Position numbers and translations under genes: made by a program. Positions 25,512 to 33,802 of a stretch of 64,000 nt of DNA are shown in pieces (position 1 is the stretch's first letter; each line of letters opens with the position of its first letter). A model generated the notes under the pieces. It was given only the letters and a program-made list of their open reading frames with translations. It searched no databases and was not told the DNA's origin. The stretch is from Dongibacter bovis. Its GTDB lineage: Bacteria > Bacillota > Negativicutes > Selenomonadales > Selenomonadaceae. The stretch covers positions 1 through 64,000 of the forward strand of contig CACWQW010000026.1 in NCBI GenBank assembly GCA_902763085.1, written 5' to 3'.

Positions 25512-27995
25512 TCATGCCTTCTTGAGCTGCGTGCCCGCGACCTGATAGCTCGTGCCTGCGAACGAGAGGTTCTGCGTCGTATGGCCGGCGTACCAGTCAG
25601 AGAGCGTGACGGAGCCGAGCTGCGTGCCGCCGCTCGTGTGGGAGATGACGAGGTCGCTGCCGGAGCGGGAGAGCGCGTAGTCGCTCTCAGCGTAGGCATC
25701 GGCGAACGAGATGTAGTCGTCCTCGTCGATGCCGACGATCGTGTCGCTGCCGAACGAGCCCGCGAAGGAGTACGTGTCCTTGCCGCTGCCGCCGAACATG
25801 TAGTCGTCGCCTTTGCCGGAGACGAGCGTGTCATCCTCGCTGCCGCCGATGAGGAACGAGCCCGTGAGGCCGTCCCTGTCCGTCGCCGTAAGCGTGCCGC
25901 TGCCCGCCTGCACGTCGAAATGCGTATCGTCCTTGTAGAGGCGGCCGTTCGTGAACTGGAACGTGAGATTGCCGGAGTTCGCGGCGAACGCCTCGTAGGC
26001 GTTTTCGAACGTGACGGATGCCGTTTCATTCCCGAGCGTATCCGTCATGACGATGTCCTTGCCGTCTGTGCTCCAACGCATGTCCTGCACGCGGATCTCG
26101 TCGGCGAAGTTGAAGTTCAGCGAGCTCGCCTCGCCGAGCGCGCCCTCGATGACGACGTTGTCCTTGCCGAAATTCGTGTAGTTGCGCTCCCACTTGATCT
26201 CGGCATTGCCCGTCGCGCCCTGGCGGATCACGAACGTATCGTCGCCCTCCTGGCCGCAGAGGATGTCATTGCCCTCCTGCCAGACGAGGGTATCATTGCC
26301 CGCGCCGCCGAAGAGCAGGTCGTCGCCCTTGCCGCCGTCGAGGTAGTCGTTGCCGTCGCCGCCGTAGAGGATATCGTTCCCCTCCTGGCCGTAGAGGCTG
26401 TCGTCGCCCTCGTCGCCCGCGAGGTAGTCGTCGCCGCTGCCGCCGACGATGTAGTCATCCCCGTAGCCGCCGGAGAGCATGTTGCCGCCGTTGCCGCCGA
26501 TGATCGTATCGTTGCCTGCGCCCGCGAGCACCTGCGTCGCCTTGTCCGTCGTCATGATGGTGTCGTTTTTCTCCGTGCCGAACGTCGTTTCCTCTGGCAG
26601 GCCGAGCTTCGATCCCGACCAGACCTTGCGCGGTTCGAGGTAGTCGCGGTAGACGGCGCTGCCGACACCGATGCGGCTCGGGTCCTTGTAGCCGACCGCC
26701 GTGCCGGACCAGAGCGCGATGGACTGGTCGGGCTCGTGGCGGTCGAACCGCGTCGCGTGGATGCCGCCGAAGCCGAGCCTTTCCGTGAGCTCCGGCGTCA
26801 CGAGATTCTTCCAGTTGACGGAATCGACGACGCTCGCCTCGAGGTCCTGCATGTCCTCACGCGTCGTGAGCAGATAGGGGACGATCATGTCGACGCCGAT
26901 GTGACCGTCCTTGCTCGCGTCACGGTTGTAGTTCACCGCGCCGACGGGATCGAGCACCGTGATGAGGTTCTTGACGAAGGAGAAATCCTGCGCCTCGAAC
27001 GTCGAGACGATGGCCTTCGCTTCGTTTGCCCGGCCGAGCGTCGTGAGCTTCGTGAGACGCGTGACCTCGCCGTTCGGCAGGTGGATCGCCTTGCCCGCGA
27101 GCAGCTGCTCCTCCGCGTAGAGCTTCAGCTGGTTGAGCATGCCGGGGCCGGCCTCCGCGAGCGTCGGCAGCGCGACGCCCGTGTCGATGTAGTACATGCC
27201 CGGGAGCAGCTGCGCGAGGCCGCCGCCGAGCGAGTGGCCCGCGACGGAGAACGAGTAGCCCTTGTCCACGTAGTTTCCCATGACATCAGCGACGATGCTC
27301 TTGAACTCCTCATAGCCCTCGCGCATCTGCGGCGGGATGACGCCCGCGCCGATCTCCGCATCGGCGAGGCCGTCCTTGCTGAGCCAGAGCGGCGAGAGGT
27401 CGCTGTTCGCCTGCGTGCCCTCGAGCGTGATGACGACCTGCTTGTCCGCCTCGTTCACGTATGTGCGGCTGTTGAAGCCGTGCGTCGTCTCATCGTCGCG
27501 GTAGAGCTGCCATTTGCTCATCATCTCGGGATTCGAGACGAGGCGCCCGCGATAGATGAGCCAGGACATATCCCCGAGGCTTGGGCCGGTCGTGAACGCG
27601 CTCGTCACGGTAGCGCCCTCCGCAGCGCTCACGGCGTTCTTGTAGCGCGTCTGACCGACGTCGGTCGTGCCGGCGGGGAACAAGTTGAAGATGTTGAGCG
27701 CCGCATCGCGCGTGACATCGACGGCACCTTTGACGAAATTGACGGCATCCGTCAGCGGGTGGACGCCGTGGTGGCCGAAGATCGCCACCTTCGTGTCGTT
27801 CACGACATCCTCGACGGCGCCGCGCGGATCGCTGATGATGCGCCCCGTGACGGCACCGATCGTCTCGCCGACCTGCTGTGCGGCGGCGCTCGCCTGGCTG
27901 CGGTGCAGGCTGTCGCGCCGCGCCTCCGTCTGCTGCGCCTCCGTGCTTTCCTCGCTGCCCGTCAGGTCGTCGAGCAGATCACTGATGATAGACAT
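25512..27995 (-). CDS. Large RTX-repeat lipase
   Basis: 827 residues, same design as its downstream neighbour. The lipase elbow is GHSLGGGLAQLL near residue 252, after a DUF-like lead of about 100 residues. RTX repeats lie at about 490-590 (GGNGGNMLSGGYGDDYIVGG; LYGGDGNDYLDGGKGDDLLF), with a second short block near 715-735 (GGSEDDTLVSGKGDDYMFGG). The C-terminus ends in strand-rich, Cys-free sequence. AGGAGGAAAG precedes the ATG. These are probably exported, calcium-activated lipases or phospholipases; substrate unknown. The pair looks like an old tandem duplication. Confidence 0.9.
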   Translation of the reverse strand: MSIISDLLDDLTGSEESTEAQQTEARRDSLHRSQASAAAQQVGETIGAVTGRIISDPRGAVEDVVNDTKVAIFGHHGVHPLTDAVNFVKGAVDVTRDAALNIFNLFPAGTTDVGQTRYKNAVSAAEGATVTSAFTTGPSLGDMSWLIYRGRLVSNPEMMSKWQLYRDDETTHGFNSRTYVNEADKQVVITLEGTQANSDLSPLWLSKDGLADAEIGAGVIPPQMREGYEEFKSIVADVMGNYVDKGYSFSVAGHSLGGGLAQLLPGMYYIDTGVALPTLAEAGPGMLNQLKLYAEEQLLAGKAIHLPNGEVTRLTKLTTLGRANEAKAIVSTFEAQDFSFVKNLITVLDPVGAVNYNRDASKDGHIGVDMIVPYLLTTREDMQDLEASVVDSVNWKNLVTPELTERLGFGGIHATRFDRHEPDQSIALWSGTAVGYKDPSRIGVGSAVYRDYLEPRKVWSGSKLGLPEETTFGTEKNDTIMTTDKATQVLAGAGNDTIIGGNGGNMLSGGYGDDYIVGGSGDDYLAGDEGDDSLYGQEGNDILYGGDGNDYLDGGKGDDLLFGGAGNDTLVWQEGNDILCGQEGDDTFVIRQGATGNAEIKWERNYTNFGKDNVVIEGALGEASSLNFNFADEIRVQDMRWSTDGKDIVMTDTLGNETASVTFENAYEAFAANSGNLTFQFTNGRLYKDDTHFDVQAGSGTLTATDRDGLTGSFLIGGSEDDTLVSGKGDDYMFGGSGKDTYSFAGSFGSDTIVGIDEDDYISFADAYAESDYALSRSGSDLVISHTSGGTQLGSVTLSDWYAGHTTQNLSFAGTSYQVAGTQLKKA

Positions 27996-28030
27996 ACGCT
28001 TTCCTCCTAATACTTCAATATAGAACCTCT

Positions 28031-28080
28031 ATTCAGACAATATGGTTTACTGTTGTTTTTCTACGATATATCGTCTGAAT
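28031..28080 (-). promoter_or_regulatory. Inverted repeat upstream of the RTX lipase operon
   Basis: ATTCAGACAATAT (28031-28043) and ATATCGTCTGAAT (28068-28080) are inverted copies with one mismatch, 24 bases apart, 36-85 bases before the operon start. The surrounding 28000-28220 is AT-rich, unlike the rest of the window, and holds no gene. Likely an operator; no clear -35/-10 pair was found. Confidence 0.5.
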
Positions 28081-28221
28081 ACCTTCATTTTAAGGGCTTC
28101 CATTGAACAAAACAAGGGTAATTAAGTCCTATTTGTAAATATAACGATGAAATCATATAGCGAGGTATGAAAAAATATCAATCATGGTTTCTAATCATAG
28201 TACCTTTTCGGAAACCGTAGG

Positions 28222-28264
28222 AAAAAAGAACCGCCGCAGGCTCCAGTGAAAGAGTCTGCGGCGG
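28222..28264 (-). terminator. Terminator of the HD-GYP gene
   Basis: CCGCCGCAG and CTGCGGCGG pair around a 16-base loop; on the minus strand six T follow shortly after the stem. Confidence 0.75.
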
Positions 28265-28293
28265 CATAGGTTCCGATCGTCAGCGTGTGGTGG

Positions 28294-29358
28294 TCATTTC
28301 GGGTTGTACTCCGTGATCTTGATGTCCGGATGCTCGTTGAGGTTGAGGATCTGGTCCTTTGTGATCTCGATGACGGGCTGGGCGGCGAAGTCGTTGGGGA
28401 ACGCGGCGATCTTCCCCTTGGCGCCGTTCGAGAGCACGACGCGCGAGCCGAGGAATGCGTCCTTGACGCGCGTGAGCACGGGCACGCAAACGGCGGGATC
28501 GAGCGTCGTGTACATCTGCTGCGAGAAATACTCGATGGCGGCGAACGGCGTGCGCTTCACGTAGCCCTCGCGCTCCGTCGTGATGTTGTCATAGATGTCG
28601 GCGACGGCGATGATGCGCGCGTACTCGTGGATGTCCGTACCCTTGCAGTTGAAGGGGAAGCCGGAGCCGTCCATGCGCTCGTGGTGCTGCATGGCGGCGA
28701 GCTTCACGCCTTCGGAGAGATCGCTGAGCCCCGCGAGGATGTGGTGGCCGTCGACGGTATGCTGGATGTAGCGCTCGTAGTCCTCGCCTTTGAGGTTCTC
28801 GATGTTCTTGTCGAGCAGCCGCTGGTCGAACTTCGTCTTGCCGATGTCGTGCAGGAAGCCCGCGAGCATGATATCCTTCGCCTTCTCCTCGTCGAAATGC
28901 ATCCACTTCGCGATGACGCCGGCGAGGATGGACACGCGCAGCGAATGGTTGTAGACATCGGCGGCGAGGTGGTTGAGCTCGTAGAGGTAGTCGATGGCGC
29001 CGCTGCTCTTCGCGAGCGGCGTGATCTGCTTCGTCACGACGGCGTTCGTCTCCGAGACAGGCACCTTGCCCGTCTCGCGTACCTCGTCGATGATGTGGCG
29101 CGCCGCGGAGACGACGCTCTTGTAGTCCTTGAGGAACGCGTTGCCGCGGTTGAAGATCGCGGCGACCGCCTGATAGTTTTTGCTGAGTTCGTACTCATCC
29201 TTGACGTAGACAACGGGAATATTCAAAAACGTGAGGCGCGTGATATGCGCTTTCGTCAGCAGCGTATTTTCGGACAGAATGACGATCATATCGTCGTTGA
29301 CCAGCGTCCGCGCGAGGATCATGCCGGGCTTGAGGTCTTCTACGGAAACAGCACGCAC
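28294..29358 (-). CDS. HD-GYP domain protein (probable cyclic di-GMP phosphodiesterase)
   Basis: 354 residues from a GTG at 29358 (AAGGAGGG upstream). The N-terminal 120 residues are a small lead domain often seen in these proteins (VSVEDLKPGMILARTLV). The HD-GYP core has NHSLRVSILAG, GFLHDIGK (HD pair), HHERMDGSGFP and AVADIYDNITTER. GYP is changed to GFP, and the usual HHExxDGxGYP geometry is kept. HD-GYP enzymes hydrolyse c-di-GMP; the Tyr-to-Phe change occurs in active relatives, so activity is likely but unproven. Confidence 0.88.
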   Translation of the reverse strand: MRAVSVEDLKPGMILARTLVNDDMIVILSENTLLTKAHITRLTFLNIPVVYVKDEYELSKNYQAVAAIFNRGNAFLKDYKSVVSAARHIIDEVRETGKVPVSETNAVVTKQITPLAKSSGAIDYLYELNHLAADVYNHSLRVSILAGVIAKWMHFDEEKAKDIMLAGFLHDIGKTKFDQRLLDKNIENLKGEDYERYIQHTVDGHHILAGLSDLSEGVKLAAMQHHERMDGSGFPFNCKGTDIHEYARIIAVADIYDNITTEREGYVKRTPFAAIEYFSQQMYTTLDPAVCVPVLTRVKDAFLGSRVVLSNGAKGKIAAFPNDFAAQPVIEITKDQILNLNEHPDIKITEYNPK

Positions 29359-29552
29359 GATGAATCCCTCCTTATAGATTCGTTTTCTACTATAGTTATT
29401 CTCCCTTTCCCTCCGTTTCCCTGCTGGAAGGAAAAAATGAGACCATGGCACCAAAAGGGGTGCCTTTGGCACGGTCGTGCGAAAAAAGCAGGAAGATTTA
29501 GAATGCGGGCGAAAGAGAGTGTAAAGATGTAAAATCCGTCCGAAACGACGAT

Positions 29553-29580
29553 TTGCTAATTTACCATGCTAAAGTATAAT
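29553..29580 (+). promoter_or_regulatory. Promoter of the solute-binding protein gene
   Basis: TTGCTA (29553-29558), 16 bases, perfect TATAAT (29575-29580). Confidence 0.6.
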
Positions 29581-29621
29581 GAACTCTATATGAATTTGTA
29601 TTGAGGAATGGGAGGAACTGG

Positions 29622-30434
29622 ATGATGAAATGGAAGAAACTTGCCGCCCTGGGACTGGCTGCTGCCCTGACAGCGGCGTTTTTCACGGGCTGCGGCAGCC
29701 AGCAGGCGGCGAAGAGCGATGCGGGCTCCGGAGACAAGGGGAAGATCGTCGTCGGGCTCGATGACAATTTCCCGCCGATGGGCTTCAAGGACGAGAACAA
29801 CGAGATCGTCGGCTTCGACGTCGACCTCGCGAAAGAGGCGTCGAAGCGCCTCGGCAGAGAGGTCGAGTTCAAGGCGATCGACTGGTCGAGCAAGGAGGCG
29901 GAGCTCAAGAGCGGCCGCGTCAACGTCCTCTGGAACGGCCTCGACATCACGGAGAAGCGCAAGGAGAACATGCTCTTCTCCGAGCCGTACATGGACAACC
30001 GCCAGATCATCTTCGTGAAGAAAGGCACTGCGGACATCAAGGACGAGCAGAGCCTCGCGGGCAAGGCCATCGGCACGCAGAGCTCGAGCACGGCAGAGGA
30101 GTACCTCGACAACACGGACTTCTACAAGAAGGACGTCAAGGAAGTCAAGAAATACGCGGACTTCGTCTCGGCGTTCATGGACCTCGAGAACGGCCGCATC
30201 GATGCCGTCATCGGCGATGAGATCGTCGGCCGCTACTACATGAGTAAGCACCCCGACAGCATCGAAGCCGTCGACGTCGCCATCGGCCCCGTGAGCACGT
30301 TCGGCATCGCCTTCGCGAAGGACAACCAGTCCCTGCGCGACGAAGTGCAGAAAGTCCTCGACGAGATGAAAGCCGACGGCACGATGGCAAAGATCTCCGA
30401 GAAATGGTTCGGCAAGGACATCACGAAGAAATAA
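29622..30434 (+). CDS. Amino acid ABC transporter substrate-binding lipoprotein
   Basis: 270 residues from ATG 29622 (GGAGG upstream). The signal peptide ends in a lipobox, FFTGCGS, so Cys is lipidated. The mature part is a family 3 solute-binding protein: VGLDDNFPPMGFKDENNEIVG, GFDVDLAKEASKRLG, LNGLDIT-type WNGLDITEKRKENMLFSEPY and a GRIDAVIGDEI hinge. The closest type is polar amino acid or cystine binding. No permease or ATPase follows, so it must work with components encoded elsewhere. Confidence 0.92.
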   Translation: MMKWKKLAALGLAAALTAAFFTGCGSQQAAKSDAGSGDKGKIVVGLDDNFPPMGFKDENNEIVGFDVDLAKEASKRLGREVEFKAIDWSSKEAELKSGRVNVLWNGLDITEKRKENMLFSEPYMDNRQIIFVKKGTADIKDEQSLAGKAIGTQSSSTAEEYLDNTDFYKKDVKEVKKYADFVSAFMDLENGRIDAVIGDEIVGRYYMSKHPDSIEAVDVAIGPVSTFGIAFAKDNQSLRDEVQKVLDEMKADGTMAKISEKWFGKDITKK

Positions 30435-30454
30435 ACGCCTGGGAGCAAACTCCC

Positions 30455-30496
30455 ACGCGCCCGCTTCCCATCAAAGGAGTGCGGGCGCGTTTTTTC
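30455..30496 (+). terminator. Terminator after the solute-binding protein gene
   Basis: ACGCGCCCGC pairs with GCGGGCGCGT and is followed by TTTTT. Confidence 0.9.
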
Positions 30497-30529
30497 GTGG
30501 CGGCAGGGGAGACAAAATTTCCCTACGGC

Positions 30530-31810
30530 TCACTTATGACCATTGAAAAAGCATACCGTGATGCGATATTTTGTCCCACGACCTTTGCCAACCTTTTCCA
30601 CGCATTGCTTCTCAATCAAGCGATTGAGGATGCGCAGGGTTTTGCTCTTGTCATAATGAGTGGCGGAAGCGATTTCTTGACGCGTCAATATCCCGTTCTC
30701 GCTTAGGAACTGGCAGAGTGTTTTTTCCTCCTGGTCCAAAGGAGGCGCGCTGGTCAAAGAAGGGAGCGTTACCTCGATGGCGTGCTGCGAAATTTTGAAC
30801 CGAGGTGTCACGTTCGTATCCTGATAGGCGCGTAGGATACGCTGGATGCCGGTGCCGAAACTCTCGATGTAGCCCATCCTGTAGAAAAGGTTTGCGACTT
30901 TCGGATTCCGCAGGATGGAGATGTGGTGGTAGAGGTATTCGTCTTCTGTGATACCTTCCGGCAGCCCCCCGGGAGAAGTGATCTCCAGGCGGTCAGGGAA
31001 GAGTGCTACCTGTACTGCTGCGCGGATATCCCAGACCCTATGGACGAGGCTGTTAGCGAGGGCTTCCCGGATGGCCTTTTCTGGAATCTGCTCCACCTTT
31101 TTCCGTTGCAGGCCGTCGACCTTCTCGTATTGGTAATGCCTGCTGATCCAAGCGGCACTCTCCTCATAGATGGAAAGCAGAGAGTGCCCCGCAAATGTCT
31201 TGCGGCCCTTGATTTCATCGAGAGAAGCCCCAAACTCCATGCAGTCGACGCCCGGGAAGGGGTTTTCATCGGCGAAAAGGGAGGCGGCTTGATTGTATTG
31301 ATGTTCTGCATCGAGGAATCCGAGCGTTTTCAATACATCCATATCCGTCTTTTTGATATCGAGTTCGGCTTTTAGCTTCTTGGTCAATTCGTGGAAATGA
31401 AGGTTCTTTTTATCGGAGGGCTGATCCTCGAAATAACGATGGGTTCCTCGCAGGATCAGGCGGTTGAGTTCCAATCGGTCCACCGCGATGGTTGCGGAGT
31501 CGTTGCGGCGGTACGCTTTGCTCTTATAAAGATAGGGCGTATCCTCTCCCTTGTCGACCGTCAGGATGATGGTCTTATCTTTGGCGTTGACCTCTAAAGC
31601 GTAATGGGGCGTAGGGGTGATGCTATCGTTGATCTTGGTTTCGATGTCCAGGCATTTTTGGACGGGGTCAGGAATCCCTTTGACTTTCCCATCATCCGCG
31701 ATTCCGAAGATGACGCGGCCGGTTCCGTAATTCGCGTACGCGCTGACCGTTTTCAAGAAGGTGTTGGTAATCGTTTCTTTGTATTCTAAAGAGCTGCTTT
31801 CTCGTTGCAT
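30530..31810 (-). CDS. AlbA_2 (Schlafen-like) ATP-binding transcriptional regulator
   Basis: 426 residues from ATG 31810 (GGAGGGAC upstream). Residues 1-120 form an AlbA_2/Schlafen domain: LEYKETITNTFLKTVSAYAN, GTGRVIFGIADDGKVKGI. A middle part with AIREALANSLVHRVWD and ITSPGGLPEGIT matches the HATPase_c_4 domain. The end (LSENGILTRQEIASATHYDK) is a winged helix-turn-helix. This architecture is common in bacteria, usually as stand-alone regulators of unknown signal. Base composition is lower in GC than the flanks, suggesting transfer. A perfect palindrome overlaps its promoter. Confidence 0.88.
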   Translation of the reverse strand: MQRESSSLEYKETITNTFLKTVSAYANYGTGRVIFGIADDGKVKGIPDPVQKCLDIETKINDSITPTPHYALEVNAKDKTIILTVDKGEDTPYLYKSKAYRRNDSATIAVDRLELNRLILRGTHRYFEDQPSDKKNLHFHELTKKLKAELDIKKTDMDVLKTLGFLDAEHQYNQAASLFADENPFPGVDCMEFGASLDEIKGRKTFAGHSLLSIYEESAAWISRHYQYEKVDGLQRKKVEQIPEKAIREALANSLVHRVWDIRAAVQVALFPDRLEITSPGGLPEGITEDEYLYHHISILRNPKVANLFYRMGYIESFGTGIQRILRAYQDTNVTPRFKISQHAIEVTLPSLTSAPPLDQEEKTLCQFLSENGILTRQEIASATHYDKSKTLRILNRLIEKQCVEKVGKGRGTKYRITVCFFNGHK

Positions 31811-31834
31811 TTTCGTCCCTCCATTTTCACGATT

Positions 31835-31894
31835 ATTGTAATATGAGTGAATCGCAAATGCAACGCAAAATTTTACGTTGCATTTGCGATTCAC
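31835..31894 (-). promoter_or_regulatory. Promoter with perfect 19-bp palindrome
   Basis: Minus-strand TTGCAT (31858-31863), 17 bases, TACAAT (31835-31840). GTGAATCGCAAATGCAACG at 31847-31865 is repeated inverted at 31876-31894 with no mismatch and a 10-base spacer, covering the -35 box. This is the expected layout for autorepression by the adjacent AlbA_2 regulator. Confidence 0.7.
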
Positions 31895-31932
31895 TATATC
31901 AGAAATCGTATGATTCGATCGATCGAGGTTTT

Positions 31933-32028
31933 CCTAAAGAAAGCTCAGACTATCTCGTGAACGGCAGGATGCCGGAGCAGACGAAATACATCATGAAGAA
32001 CGAGATCCGCCTGCTCGAGAATCTCTGA
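31933..32028 (+). pseudogene. Unidentified gene tail
   Basis: A startless stretch encoding MPEQTKYIMKNEIRLLENL before a TGA. It reads like a protein end and sits where the AT-poor background resumes after the palindrome. Family not recognised; could be chance. Confidence 0.2.
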
Positions 32029-32041
32029 GGTGCGCGAAGTC

Positions 32042-32070
32042 TTGAATTTCCCGTTCTGAGATGATAGAAT
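32042..32070 (+). promoter_or_regulatory. Promoter of the FAD oxidoreductase gene
   Basis: TTGAAT (32042-32047), 17 bases, TAGAAT (32065-32070). Confidence 0.6.
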
Positions 32071-32124
32071 ATAAGTGCAGGAATGTGCATTCTGCGCTTT
32101 TTTTATGCTCTGAGGAGGGCTTTT

Positions 32125-33504
32125 ATGGAAACGTATGATGTAGTTGTCGTGGGCGGCGGGCCCGCGGGTGTGATGACGGCGTATGAGCTCATCGAGAAGA
32201 GGCCGGAGCTCCGGATCCTCGTGCTGGAGAGCGGCAAGGATATCTATCACCGCGTCTGCCCGATCTCCGCGGGGAAGGTGAAGAGCTGCATCGGCTGCAA
32301 GCCCTGCAGCATCATGCGCGGGTTCGGCGGCGCGGGGGCGTTCTCCGACGGCAAGTACAATTTCACGACGAAGTTTGGCGGCTGGCTCAACGAGTACCTC
32401 GATGATGCGACGGTCATGGAGCTCATCCGCTACGTGGATACGATCAACTGCAAGCACGGCGCGCCCGCGCAGGTCTTCACGACGAAGGGCTCGTCGCTCG
32501 GCAAGCGCGCGCTCGAGCACGACCTCCATCTGCTCGAGGCGAGCGTGCGCCATCTCGGCACGGAGAACAACCTCAAGATGCTCAAGGCGACGTACGAGTA
32601 CTTGAAGGACAAGGTCTCCTTCCGCTTCGAGTGCCCCGTTGCGCATCTCCTCTCGGACGGCAAGGGCGAGAACGCCGTCGAGCTCGAGGACGGCGAGCGC
32701 ATCGCAGCGGAGTATCTCGTCGTCGCGCCGGGGCGCGCGGGCGCGGAGTGGTTCAGCAACGAGTGCGACCGCCTCGGGCTCGAGCAGGAGAACAACCGCG
32801 TCGACGTCGGTGTGCGCGTCGAGGTGCCCGATGAGGTCTGGAACGACATCACCTCGAAGGTCTACGAGGCGAAGCTCGTCTACCGCACGAAGCGGTACGG
32901 TGATTTCGTGCGCACGTTCTGCATGAACCCGCACGGCCACGTCGTCATGGAGAACACGGACGGCATCGTGACGGTCAACGGGCACTCCTACAGCGACCCG
33001 AAGCTGCAGAGCCACAACACGAATTTCGCGCTGCTCGTCTCGAACCATTTCACGGAGCCGTTTAAGGAGCCGCATCAGTACGGCAAGCGCATCGCCTCGT
33101 TCTCAAACATGCTCGGCGGCGGCATCATCGTGCAGCGCTACGGCGATCTCATCAAGGGCCGCCGCACGAACGCGCACCGCATGGCAAAGAGCTTCACGCA
33201 CCCGACGCTCGCGGCGACGCCGGGCGATCTCTCGCTGATCCTGCCGAAGCGCCACCTCGACAACATCATCGAGATGATCCAGCAGCTCAACTACGTCGCG
33301 CCCGGCATGACGAACGACGACACGCTGCTCTACGGCGTCGAGGTGAAGTTCTACAGCTCCCGCGTCGTGCTCAGCAAGGAGCTCGAGACGCGCTTTACGA
33401 ACGTCTTCGCCATCGGCGACGGCGCCGGCGTGACGCGCGGCCTCTCGCAGGCAGGCGCAAGCGGCGTCTACGTCGCCCGCACGATCCTCGGGCGGCTCGA
33501 CTGA
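32125..33504 (+). CDS. FAD-dependent oxidoreductase (NAD(P)/FAD Rossmann family)
   Basis: 459 residues from ATG 32125 (GAGGAGG upstream). The N-terminal dinucleotide motif is VVVGGGPAGVMTAYE. A Cys cluster, CPISAGKVKSCIGCKPCSIM, follows, then GGAGAFSDGKYNF. The C-terminal ending GDGAGVTRGLSQAGASGVYVA is the second FAD motif. It matches a conserved anaerobe family annotated only as FAD-dependent dehydrogenase; the substrate is unknown. It stands alone. Confidence 0.88.
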   Translation: METYDVVVVGGGPAGVMTAYELIEKRPELRILVLESGKDIYHRVCPISAGKVKSCIGCKPCSIMRGFGGAGAFSDGKYNFTTKFGGWLNEYLDDATVMELIRYVDTINCKHGAPAQVFTTKGSSLGKRALEHDLHLLEASVRHLGTENNLKMLKATYEYLKDKVSFRFECPVAHLLSDGKGENAVELEDGERIAAEYLVVAPGRAGAEWFSNECDRLGLEQENNRVDVGVRVEVPDEVWNDITSKVYEAKLVYRTKRYGDFVRTFCMNPHGHVVMENTDGIVTVNGHSYSDPKLQSHNTNFALLVSNHFTEPFKEPHQYGKRIASFSNMLGGGIIVQRYGDLIKGRRTNAHRMAKSFTHPTLAATPGDLSLILPKRHLDNIIEMIQQLNYVAPGMTNDDTLLYGVEVKFYSSRVVLSKELETRFTNVFAIGDGAGVTRGLSQAGASGVYVARTILGRLD

Positions 33505-33581
33505 GAAGAGCGGGCGCGCACGCGTGCGTGCGTGTGCAATATAATATCCACGGAGGCTTTCAGGATTTTTCCATTTTCCCC

Positions 33582-33610
33582 TTGACAAAGCAGACGGGGA
33601 AGACTATTAT
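33582..33610 (+). promoter_or_regulatory. Strong promoter of the amt leader
   Basis: Perfect TTGACA (33582-33587), 17 bases, TATTAT (33605-33610). Transcription should begin near 33617, giving a leader of about 185 bases. Confidence 0.8.
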
Positions 33611-33663
33611 AATGGACAAGAGGTTTCTCCTGCAGGATTGCCTTTACAATGGAATGATCGACA

Positions 33664-33706
33664 AGGGCGTCGATTCCGCGATTTGCGGAGTCGGCGCCTT
33701 TTCTTA
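33664..33706 (+). terminator. Attenuator-like terminator in the amt leader
   Basis: A 16-bp stem (AAGGGCGTCGATTCCGC region with GCGGAGTCGGCGCCTT) closes on a 5-base loop and ends in TTTTCTTATTT. It lies 50 bases after the start site and 100 bases before the gene, so amt needs antitermination or read-through. An ANTAR-type or other nitrogen signal is possible; no matching hexaloop pair was found. Confidence 0.75.
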
Positions 33707-33802
33707 TTTCCTCCGGAGGTGGGCGGCGCGCAGCGCGGCTGGCTTCGGGGCGGCGGGCACGGGATGCCTGCCGGTGGCAATGATAAGGAAGGGTGAGACA
33801 TC

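Noticed and set aside
23916-28010. A 1364-codon open frame on the plus strand
   Set aside because: It is antisense to the two RTX lipase genes, which have clear motifs and ribosome sites. Its sequence is a Val/Ala/Arg/Glu-rich shadow caused by high GC and the repeats.
31847-31894. The 19-bp palindrome as a terminator
   Set aside because: No T-run follows on either strand and it covers a promoter, so an operator is more likely.
33617-33663. ANTAR-binding double hairpin in the amt leader
   Set aside because: The two hexanucleotide loops with A1 and G4 were not found; only the terminator stem is supported.
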